Below, one piece after another: positions 1-5,317 of a stretch of DNA of 10,602 nucleotides. Each line of letters opens with the position of its first letter. Within the stretch, counting starts at the first letter, position 1. The stretch covers positions 1-10,602 of the forward strand of contig CBDURC010000104.1 in NCBI GenBank assembly GCA_965369635.1. Direction: 5' to 3'. A program made the translations under genes and the position numbers. Source of the DNA: UBA3071 sp965369635 (GTDB lineage: Bacteria; Chloroflexota; Anaerolineae; UBA3071). Below the pieces are notes generated by a model, which saw nothing but the letters and a program-made list of their open reading frames with translations, had not been told where the DNA came from and did no database searches.

Positions 1-16
1 GAAAGCTGTGATCTTT

Positions 17-36
17 GCCAAGGCTGTGACCTTGGC
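17..36. terminator. Perfect 7-bp hairpin before the first gene
   Basis: GCCAAGG (17-23) and CCTTGGC (30-36) form a perfect 7-bp stem with a 6-nt loop. It ends 26 nt before the ATG at 63 and about 11 nt before the Shine-Dalgarno. It could end transcription of a gene to the left or be a leader hairpin of the gene at 63. No T-run follows on the plus strand, so neither role is proven. Confidence 0.4.
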
Positions 37-62
37 GAATCCACATTGGGAGGATCAAGAAC

Positions 63-887
63 ATGGCCAAGAGAGCATTGTTCGTACTGCTGGTCATCGT
101 CACAACAGTATCGCTCTATACATCGCTGGCTGTGAGTGCACGAAGCGGTAACGCAGCAATAAAACTTGATCTGCAGATCGTATCTGCGGCAGACATGGCA
201 TCAATCGTCATTGACGACCTGGACGAGGGGTTCATTCGCTACGGCACTCCGGAGTATTGGAGGGAATCGCCAATAGGCTACAATGACCACATGTTCTGGA
301 CCTATGTCAATGGCGACGTCATCGATAACTGGGCTGAGTGGCGTCCTGGCCTCTTGCAATGCGGCTTCTATCAAGTCTCGGTCTTCGTGCCTCGCCAGAA
401 GGCTACAACCTGGAGCGCCCGGTATGAGGTGTACCATCGGGACGGCATCGAAGTCGTAGCGGTAAGGCAGATTGACTACTATGATGAGTGGGTGAGCCTG
501 GGCACCTACGGGTTCGGTGATAGCACTGAGGAGCACGTCCGTCTCACCGACGCCACAGGCGAGGATCCCAACACTTGGCGGCAAATCGGGTTTGACGCGG
601 TGAAGTGGGAGCTAGAAAGCCCATGTGGCACAACCACGCCGACAGCCACCAGCACACTAACGCCCACCCAGACGCCGACGCCCACGCCGACTGCAACGCC
701 AACTCACACACCTGCGACAACACGCACACACACACCAACCCCCTCTGCCACACCAACGCCGACCAACACGCCGACGGCTACGTCAACTCACACACCCACG
801 GCTACTCCCTCTGACACGCCAACGCCGACGATCACGCCCACACCGACGCCGTTGACGCTGTACCTTCCGCTTGTGGTGAGGCCATAA
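63..887 (+). CDS. Secreted golvesin-type domain protein with Thr-Pro linker
   Basis: This 274-residue protein is predicted to be exported. Residues 1-26 form a signal peptide (KR, a hydrophobic core, then AVSA). Residues about 48-184 match the golvesin/xanthan-lyase C-terminal-like beta-sandwich domain: IVIDDLDEGF, YWTYVNG-like FWTYVNGD, WAEWRP, YEVYHRDG, WVSLGTYGF, VRLTDATG and the closing IGFDAVKW. That domain is found in extracellular enzymes and is usually taken to be a binding or accessory module; no catalytic domain is present here. Residues about 189-262 are a Thr-Pro low-complexity linker. The last residues, LTLYLPLVVRP, form a short hydrophobic tail that recurs in Chloroflexota secreted proteins. 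Cys100 and Cys188 could pair. The start at 63 is supported by GGGAGGA at 48-54, 8 nt upstream. The ligand is unknown; the domain call is from motif recall, not a search. Confidence 0.85.
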   Translation: MAKRALFVLLVIVTTVSLYTSLAVSARSGNAAIKLDLQIVSAADMASIVIDDLDEGFIRYGTPEYWRESPIGYNDHMFWTYVNGDVIDNWAEWRPGLLQCGFYQVSVFVPRQKATTWSARYEVYHRDGIEVVAVRQIDYYDEWVSLGTYGFGDSTEEHVRLTDATGEDPNTWRQIGFDAVKWELESPCGTTTPTATSTLTPTQTPTPTPTATPTHTPATTRTHTPTPSATPTPTNTPTATSTHTPTATPSDTPTPTITPTPTPLTLYLPLVVRP

Positions 888-927
888 GACATCGCTCCGG
901 CACTGCCACAGCCCGAACCGCCGATGA

Positions 928-1617
928 TTGGGCCGCGCTGCTGTTCGTGCGGGCTGCGCTGCTGGAGCACATGGCCGGCAAGGCTTTCAACGTTTACTAC
1001 AGCAGGTTATCCACAGGCCCTGTCCGTCTGTGCGCCTCCCGCAGGTCAGCCTCGCTTTGCTTCAGGTAGCGCCGGGGCACGATGAAGGCAGGGAAGCGAC
1101 GGAGATCCCCACACGCAAGGGAGCAAAGAAGGCGGCGGCCAAGGGCTTGACGCCAGAGCAAGCCGAGGCGCTGAAGGCACAACCGAATACACCGCAAGGC
1201 CGGCGTGATGCGCTGATCATGGCCCTGCTGTTGGATCACGGCCTGCAGGTGGGCGATGTGGCCGGGCTACTGGTGACCGACATTGACCTGAGATCAGGGG
1301 ATCTGCGCTTTTATCGTCCCAAGGTGGACGTGGAGCAGACACACCGCCTCGCGTCTGACGCGCTGCGGGCAGCGCTGGCCTACCTGCACCACGACGTCTC
1401 GGCGATGGGTCCGCTGTTGAGGGCAAGCCACAAGGATGGCCGGCTGCATGACATGGGCATGACAGAGCGAGCCATCACCGATAACACCGATCCGAATTCG
1501 CCACGGAGGCACAGAGGGCACGGAGATTCTTATGTGTCTCTCAAGGAATCTATGTCTCCTACGTTTGCTGCTGAACAACTGAAACTACTCAGGCTGCCAC
1601 GGAATTGGATGTTTTAG
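928..1617 (+). pseudogene. Truncated, decayed tyrosine recombinase (phage integrase family)
   Basis: The recognisable part is about 1141-1440: KGLTPEQAEAL, then RRDALIMALLLDHGLQVGDVAGLL, DIDLRSGDLRFYRPK and RLASDALRAALAYL. This is the order seen at the start of the catalytic domain of tyrosine recombinases. The usual GLRxSE box, carrying the first catalytic Arg, reads GLQVGD. The Gln codon CAG at 1246-1248 is one transition from CGG, so the first catalytic Arg is lost. The HxLRH box and the nucleophilic Tyr are absent, because after about 1495 the frame runs into a non-coding CACGGAG/CACAGAG repeat and stops at 1617. The N-terminal part (928-1100) has no recognisable integrase core-binding domain and may be out of frame. 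I read it as an inactive remnant; the ORF boundaries are nominal. No attachment site was identified. From 888 to about 1080 I see nothing else. Confidence 0.6.
1502..1525 (+). repeat. CACGGAG/CACAGAG repeat, forward copy
   Basis: Three successive 7-9 bp units read CACGGAG, GCACAGAG and GGCACGGAG. A matching array lies inverted at 1818-1841. Arrays of this 'cacagag/cacggag' style are a frequent intergenic repeat in environmental bacterial genomes (recalled, not searched). Here it sits exactly where homology to the recombinase ends. Confidence 0.6.
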
Positions 1618-1623
1618 GCTCTT

Positions 1624-1787
1624 AGCCCTCGTCCTCGAGGGCGGCCCTGGCGAGGGTCTCTCGTTTTGAGCAGCTACTTGCCGCACAAGCCGCCCCCGGG
1701 ACGGGGTCTGGGAGCATAGGCTGAGCAGCCACTTGCCGCACAAGCCGCCCCCGGGACGGGGCCTGGGAGCATAGGCTGAGTAGTAAC
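1624..1787 (+). repeat. Dispersed repeat, copy A (inverse of the window's right end)
   Basis: This stretch aligns with the reverse complement of 10494-10601. If one of its two internal 55-bp units is removed, 109 bp align with about nine substitutions and one 1-bp gap (roughly 91% identity by hand count). The outer end carries a hairpin, CCCTCG-TCCT-CGAGGG (1626-1641). The inner end is GAGTAGTAAC (1778-1787) in both copies. Some looser similarity may continue to about 1806. No conserved protein frame spans it, because the 1-bp gap shifts the frame between copies. Confidence 0.9.
1668..1777 (+). repeat. 55-bp tandem duplication inside copy A
   Basis: The units at 1668-1722 and 1723-1777 differ at only two positions, both T in the first and C in the second. 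Each unit begins GAGCAGC and ends GCATAGGCT, the sequence just before GAGTAGTAAC. Copy B has a single unit, so the duplication is either recent in copy A or was lost from copy B. The near identity supports a recent duplication. Confidence 0.92.
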
Positions 1788-1974
1788 GAACAACTCCGAC
1801 TCGCAGATTGATTTTCCCTCTGTGTACTCCGTGTCTCCGTGCCTGAACGACCTTCTTTCAGGGGAGTCGTTATCGTCTGTTCTTCACCACCAAGGGCAGG
1901 TACAGGCGCCACACGCACTCTCGCCTCCTACTGGACGACAGGCCGCCTGGCAGACCGCTGGAGTGCGAGGCGCA
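1788..1974. other. Non-coding gap with inverted CACAGAG repeat and a hairpin
   Basis: The inverted CTCTGTG/CTCCGTG array occupies 1818-1841. AACGAC (1846-1851) and GTCGTT (1866-1871) form a perfect 6-bp inverted repeat that could lie in the 3' tail of the minus-strand gene ending at 1975. The open frames here have no recognisable protein character and overlap the repeats, so I do not call a gene. Confidence 0.5.
1818..1841 (-). repeat. CACGGAG/CACAGAG repeat, inverted copy
   Basis: On the minus strand this reads CACGGAG, ACACGGAG, TACACAGAG, the same unit pattern as 1502-1525 in opposite orientation. The two arrays bracket copy A of the dispersed repeat. Confidence 0.6.
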
Positions 1975-2349
1975 TCACGGTCTGTTCCTTAGTCGCTTCT
2001 GCCACCAGTAGACGATGTGCGCAAGACCCAGGATGGGAAACAGCAGGAACAACCCGCCCGCCATGCGCCCAAGTTTGGCGAAGGTCATGCCCTCGAAGAA
2101 GAGATAGCCACCTATGAGCAGACCCCCGCCCACTAAGGGCCATTTCCAGGCTACAATAACACCTGCCCAGGCAATCACCATGCCCACCCCTTGCAGGATG
2201 TCGACGATGGTCATGGGCGGCGGAGAATCGGGCCTGCCGCCGGCGAAGTTGAGCACGACCACAAGCACCACAAACATGATACCGACGATTCCTGCTGCCC
2301 ACCGTAGTATGGCGAGACCCCGTTGTGACACCAACTTGTGCATACGCAT
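1975..2349 (-). CDS. Small four-helix integral membrane protein, function unknown
   Basis: The product is 124 residues and almost entirely hydrophobic, with four predicted membrane segments at about residues 14-36, 44-65, 67-86 and 93-114. It ends in a basic tail (QKRLRNRP). Conserved-looking features are a Pro run between helices 1 and 2 (PDSPPP), an AWKWPLVGGGLL turn between helices 2 and 3, and GYLFFEGM. Small multi-helix proteins of this layout are widespread and uncharacterised; I cannot assign a family with confidence. I place the start at 2349 because GGAGG (2356-2360 on this strand) lies 6 nt upstream; an in-frame ATG two codons on (2343) is the alternative. The longer upstream frame to 2505 would include the promoter, so it is not used. 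The gene is divergent from the propeller gene. Confidence 0.82.
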   Translation of the reverse strand: MRMHKLVSQRGLAILRWAAGIVGIMFVVLVVVLNFAGGRPDSPPPMTIVDILQGVGMVIAWAGVIVAWKWPLVGGGLLIGGYLFFEGMTFAKLGRMAGGLFLLFPILGLAHIVYWWQKRLRNRP

Positions 2350-2433
2350 CAGACACCTCCATTTCCCTGTCCATGGTCGCGGGTTTGGCAATCGCCAGGA
2401 GTCGCACGTCGAGCGAACCTGCCTTCTGTGCCC

Positions 2434-2462
2434 ATTATAGCACGATTGTGACGTCTCGTCAA
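2434..2462 (-). promoter_or_regulatory. Sigma-70-type promoter of the membrane protein gene
   Basis: On the minus strand TTGACG (2457-2462) and TATAAT (2434-2439) are separated by exactly 17 bp. Transcription would start near 2427, giving a leader of about 78 nt before the ATG at 2349. Confidence 0.75.
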
Positions 2463-2488
2463 GGGTTTCCGCGGGCTCGCTCCGAGTG

Positions 2489-2517
2489 TTGACATCCGCT
2501 CCCACATCTGCTACAAT
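2489..2517 (+). promoter_or_regulatory. Sigma-70-type promoter of the propeller gene
   Basis: TTGACA (2489-2494) and TACAAT (2512-2517) are separated by exactly 17 bp. The expected start is near 2524, about 100 nt before the ATG at 2626. The -35 box lies 26 bp from the -35 box of the divergent promoter, so the two polymerases would compete for or share the region. Confidence 0.75.
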
Positions 2518-2529
2518 GCGCCACGTTCA

Positions 2530-2590
2530 ATCACCGGTCCCAGCCCCTGCTGCACCCTACAGCGGGCTGCCTGATCCTTCTTCCGGTGAT
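2530..2590 (+). promoter_or_regulatory. Structured 5' leader of the propeller gene
   Basis: The outer helix is a perfect 8-bp pair, ATCACCGG (2530-2537) with CCGGTGAT (2583-2590). Inside it AGCCC (2542-2546) pairs with GGGCT (2564-2568) and GCTG (2549-2552) with CAGC (2560-2563), around a 7-nt loop with a 2-nt bulge. The structure starts only a few bases after the predicted transcription start and ends 23 nt before the Shine-Dalgarno. It matches no riboswitch class I know and has no T-run. A stabilising 5' structure, a protein-binding site or a cis-regulatory RNA are all possible. Confidence 0.5.
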
Positions 2591-2625
2591 CGGGATGGTC
2601 TTGCCTGTCTGTCGGAGGAACATGA

Positions 2626-4614
2626 ATGGCACACCGTCGAGTCTTATCGCTGCTACTGATTTCCCTGATAGCACTTGTCGTCTCCAACCTCGTCTCGGCC
2701 AGCGCCATTCCGGCCGCGGCAGCGCCTGAAGACGGCACGCCCCATGCTGCCGGAGCGGGGCTTTACCTGCCCCTGCTCTTCGCCCACATCGACCCCTGCG
2801 CCCTGCACGAGCCCAACGCCGACCCCCATCATGCCTGGGGTCCGCTTCAATCCGGCGAATGGCTCCTCTCCTACATCTGCCAGGGCGACGGGCAGGACTG
2901 GTTCTACTTCAACCTGGCTACCCTGCATACCATCACCATCGACCTGACCGATATCCCTGCTGGCGCCAACTTCGACCTCGCTCTCCAGGACCCGGCCGGC
3001 CAACATGTAGCCTCCTCCAAGAATGGCTCCAACGCCGACGAACACATCATCTTCACGCCGCAGTCCAGCGGTCGCTGGGCTATCTTGGTTCATCCCGCCG
3101 TAGGCCACGGCAGCACCCAACCCTACCGCCTGCAGGTAGGCTACCAAGCGCCGACGCCAACACCCACGCCCACCTGGACTCCGACCCGGACACCTACCAG
3201 CACAGCGACCCCCACGCCGACCTGGACTCCGACCCGGACACCTACCAGCACAGCGACCCCCACGCCCACCTGGACTCCGACCCGGACACCTACTAGCACA
3301 CCGACCCCTACGCCTACCTGGACTCCAACGTCGACTCCGACGCGGACTCCTACGCACACACCGACAGCCACTCCCTCGCCGACGACGACGCCCACGCCCA
3401 CGCCCGACACCACGCCCTACTGGCAGGAAGTCGGCCCTGGATCCGGCTCCGACAGCGGTATCTCCAACAACGATAAAGATTCCTTGGATCCCTCGCTGGC
3501 CATCGCTCCTGATGGGACGCCATACGTCGCCTGGCTTGACTCCAGCGGCGGGGATTGGGAGATCTACCTCCGCCGCTGGAACGGCTCCTCCTGGGAGGCC
3601 ATGGGCTCCGGCTCCGCTTCCGGCGGCGGTGTCTCCGACAATGATGGCGGTTCATACAACCCCTCACTGGCCATCGCCCCCGATGGCAACGTTTACCTCG
3701 CCTGGGCGGACATCACCTACGGTAATGGGGAGATCTATGTCCTCCGCTGGGACGGCTCTTCCTGGCAGACCGTGGGCTCCGACTCCGCCTCTGGCGGCGG
3801 CATCTCCAACACGGCCAGTGATTCCTGGGTTCCCTCGCTGGCCATCGCCCCTGATGGGATGCCATGGGTCGCCTGGGAGGACCACAGCAGATGGAATGCT
3901 GAGATCTACATCCGCCGCTGGAGCGGCTCCTCCTGGGAGACCGTGGGCTCCGAGTCCGCCTCAGGCGCCGGCATCTCCAATAGCAGTGGCGAGTCATACG
4001 ATCCCTCGCTGGCCATAGGACCCGATGGCAGCGCATTTGTCGCCTGGGAGGACAACAGCGCTGGGAACAAGGAGATTTACGTCCGCCGCTGGAACGGCTC
4101 CTCCTGGGAAGAAGCGGGTTCCGGCTCCGCCTCAGACGGCGGCATCTCCGACAACAGTGGAGCTTCGCGCTTTCCCACACTGGCCGCTGCCCCCGATGGC
4201 AGCGTCTACATCGCCTGGCAGGACCGCAGCAGTGGGGAGAACGAGATCTACGTCCTGCGCTGGGACGGCTCCTTCTGGCAGGAAGTGGGCGCAGGCTCCG
4301 CCTCCGAGGGAGGCGTCAGCGACAACGCGGGCGCTTCTTGGCTGCCTTCACTGGCTCTTGACTCTGATGGCACACCCTACGTGTCTTGGGAGGACCACGG
4401 CGGCTGGAATGCAGAGATTTTCATCCGATCCTGGAATGGCTCCTCCTGGGAGACCGTGGGCGCCGGTTCCGCCTCCGGCAGCGGCATCTCCGGCAATGCT
4501 GGACTATCGGTGGATCCCTCGCTGGCCATCGGACCAAACGGGACGCCATACATCGCCTGGGAGGATGACACCCACGACGGTTGGGAGATATACGTCAAGC
4601 GCTACGCCCGCTAG
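2626..4614 (+). CDS. Secreted PPC-domain plus seven-bladed beta-propeller protein
   Basis: The protein has 662 residues. Residues 1 to about 33 form a signal peptide (HRR, a long hydrophobic core, then ASA/AAA). A GLYLPLLFA motif follows at 45-53. Residues about 56-173 resemble the bacterial pre-peptidase C-terminal (PPC) beta-sandwich: DWFYFNL, ITIDLTDIPAGANFDLAL, FTPQSSGRWAILVHP and YRLQVGY. Residues about 176-265 are a Thr-Pro linker built on a 16-residue unit. Residues 266-662 are seven consecutive repeats of 57 residues (the last has 55), each with PSLAIxPDG, a YVAWED-like strand, EIYVRRW and GSSW. Seven units suggest a closed seven-bladed propeller. No catalytic residues are evident; binding or adhesion at the surface is inferred. 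GGAGGA at 2614-2619 sits 6 nt before the ATG, and an in-frame stop at 2623 rules out an earlier start. Confidence 0.88.
   Translation: MAHRRVLSLLLISLIALVVSNLVSASAIPAAAAPEDGTPHAAGAGLYLPLLFAHIDPCALHEPNADPHHAWGPLQSGEWLLSYICQGDGQDWFYFNLATLHTITIDLTDIPAGANFDLALQDPAGQHVASSKNGSNADEHIIFTPQSSGRWAILVHPAVGHGSTQPYRLQVGYQAPTPTPTPTWTPTRTPTSTATPTPTWTPTRTPTSTATPTPTWTPTRTPTSTPTPTPTWTPTSTPTRTPTHTPTATPSPTTTPTPTPDTTPYWQEVGPGSGSDSGISNNDKDSLDPSLAIAPDGTPYVAWLDSSGGDWEIYLRRWNGSSWEAMGSGSASGGGVSDNDGGSYNPSLAIAPDGNVYLAWADITYGNGEIYVLRWDGSSWQTVGSDSASGGGISNTASDSWVPSLAIAPDGMPWVAWEDHSRWNAEIYIRRWSGSSWETVGSESASGAGISNSSGESYDPSLAIGPDGSAFVAWEDNSAGNKEIYVRRWNGSSWEEAGSGSASDGGISDNSGASRFPTLAAAPDGSVYIAWQDRSSGENEIYVLRWDGSFWQEVGAGSASEGGVSDNAGASWLPSLALDSDGTPYVSWEDHGGWNAEIFIRSWNGSSWETVGAGSASGSGISGNAGLSVDPSLAIGPNGTPYIAWEDDTHDGWEIYVKRYAR
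3172..3315 (+). repeat. 48-bp tandem repeat encoding the Thr-Pro linker
   Basis: Three in-frame units (3172-3219, 3220-3267, 3268-3315) each encode TWTPTRTPTSTxTPTP and are nearly identical in DNA. A degenerate partial fourth unit follows. The regular Trp every 16 residues is unusual in an otherwise Thr-Pro spacer. Confidence 0.85.
3421..4611 (+). repeat. 171-bp tandem repeats encoding seven propeller blades
   Basis: Blades start at 3421, 3592, 3763, 3934, 4105, 4276 and 4447, with constant 171-bp spacing and no indels until the shortened last unit. DNA blocks around the EIY-RRW-GSSW segment are close to identical between units, pointing to recent amplification or gene conversion. Confidence 0.9.
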
Positions 4615-4618
4615 CCCG

Positions 4619-4645
4619 CTGAGCAGCCATCAAGCCCTCGGGGCC
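4619..4645 (+). repeat. Possible deleted remnant of the dispersed repeat
   Basis: TGAGCAGCCATC (4619-4630) is identical to 12 bases of copy B read on its minus strand. The following CAAGCC and CGGGGCC could correspond to later blocks of the same repeat with the intervening bases deleted. The match is short and could be chance. Confidence 0.2.
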
Positions 4646-4688
4646 ATGGCGGGCCCGCAGTTCTGCTCTCCGGGCAGAACTGCCAAGC
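4644..4688 (+). repeat. 45-bp hairpin repeat, first copy; likely 3' hairpin of the propeller gene
   Basis: Positions 4644-4688 repeat at 4749-4793, offset 105 bp. The copy contains a perfect 9-bp stem, CAGTTCTGC (4658-4666) with GCAGAACTG (4674-4682), around a 7-nt loop. It lies about 45 nt after the propeller stop, so it may act as a terminator or 3' stabiliser; no T-run follows. Confidence 0.7.
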
Positions 4689-4748
4689 CCAACCTGAGCT
4701 GGGCTCCAGACCGTTGCCTGGACCTAAACCGCCTCACCGACCTAGCGT

Positions 4749-4793
4749 CCATGACAGGCCCTCAGTTCTGCCTTGCGGGCGGCACTGCCAAGC
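4749..4793 (+). repeat. 45-bp hairpin repeat, second copy
   Basis: It shares CCATG, GGCCC, CAGTTCTGC, CGGGC and ACTGCCAAGC with the first copy in the same order. Its stem, 4763-4772 with 4778-4787, keeps ten positions with one mismatch and one G-T pair. No gene is seen from 4794 to the terminator-like hairpin at 4986. Confidence 0.68.
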
Positions 4794-4985
4794 TTCAAAC
4801 AGGGTGTGCTCCTGCGGCCCCCAAGCACCTGGCTTGTCATAGATGCTCACTGGAACGCACCAACCGATTCACACCACTTGCCAAGACGTAAGCCCTGTGC
4901 CCCAGAACTGAAACGCACCCGGCGCGATGCCTCTGCAAGGAGTAGACCGCTAGTCTGTTCCGTACCTGTTGGACGCGACAAAGGA

Positions 4986-5010
4986 CACCTCCTCGGTAAC
5001 GAGGCAAGTG
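4986..5010 (-). terminator. Hairpin terminator downstream of tRNA-Ser(GGA)
   Basis: On the minus strand CACTTGCCTCG pairs with CGAGGAGGTG around a TTAC loop, giving a ten-pair stem with one bulged G and one G-T pair. It is followed by TCCTTTGTC, a weak T-rich tail. It starts 33 nt after the tRNA 3' end, a reasonable place for a tRNA transcript to stop. Confidence 0.55.
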
Positions 5011-5043
5011 CCCTTCATCCAACCACAGACCATCTTCTTTCCC

Positions 5044-5134
5044 TGGCGGAGAGGGTGGGATTCGAACCCACGAGGGCCAAAGACCCTACGCGCTCTCCAG
5101 GCGCGCGCACTAGACCGGACTATGCGACCTCTCC
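5044..5134 (-). tRNA. tRNA-Ser (anticodon GGA)
   Basis: This is a 91-nt class II tRNA with CCA encoded. The acceptor stem is GGAGAGG/CCTCTCC with discriminator G. The anticodon stem is CGCGC/GCGCG around loop CTGGAGA, giving anticodon GGA, which reads UCC and UCU serine codons. The long variable arm is AGGGTC...GGCCCT. The T arm is GTGGG-TTCGAAT-CCCAC. U8 and a three-pair D stem (GCA/TGC) are in place. It is about 85% identical to the tRNA-Ser(CGA) at 8489-8579. Open frames crossing this gene on either strand are spurious. Confidence 0.96.
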
Positions 5135-5141
5135 GGACGGG

Positions 5142-5170
5142 ATTATACACACGCTATCTGCCTTCCGCAA
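5142..5170 (-). promoter_or_regulatory. Promoter of tRNA-Ser(GGA)
   Basis: On the minus strand TTGCGG (5165-5170) and TATAAT (5142-5147) have a 17-bp spacer. The -10 box ends 7 nt before the mature tRNA 5' end, so the 5' leader would be only a base or so, if the start is at the usual distance. Confidence 0.65.
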
Positions 5171-5219
5171 ATGTCGCGGCAAAGATGGGACGGACATCTG
5201 CCAGGCAAACACCCCATCC

Positions 5220-5279
5220 GGAAATCCCTCTGGAAATCCCCCCGGAGATCCCCCCGGAGATCCCCCCGGAAATCCCTAT
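5220..5279. repeat. 12-bp minisatellite, five units
   Basis: Five 12-bp units follow GGARATCCCYMY. The three central units end in a run of six C (5232-5267), and the outer two end in CCCTCT and CCCTAT. It lies between the 3' end of the gene at 5318 and the tRNA promoter. Units are multiples of three, but the frames through it are shadow frames over the tRNA, so it is treated as non-coding. Confidence 0.85.
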
Positions 5280-5290
5280 GAATCGCCAAT

Positions 5291-5317
5291 GCCGGCTACT
5301 CGCGGAGTGTTGCTGGC
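5291..5317 (-). terminator. Hairpin immediately after the stop of the Ig-like/coiled-coil gene
   Basis: GCCGGC (5291-5296) pairs with GCTGGC (5312-5317; one G-T pair), and inside it ACTC (5298-5301) pairs with GAGT (5305-5308) over a 3-nt loop. It abuts the stop codon at 5318-5320 of the minus-strand gene. There is no T-run, so it is a terminator or 3' stabiliser by position only. Confidence 0.45.

Noticed and set aside
1622..1918. 98-codon minus-strand frame over copy A
   Set aside because: Its content is the translated repeat and tandem unit plus the CACAGAG array; no protein family character, and the frame is not kept in copy B.
2653..3413. Minus-strand Val-Gly and Arg-Gly repeat frames
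   Set aside because: They are reverse translations of the Thr-Pro linker DNA with no independent evidence of expression.
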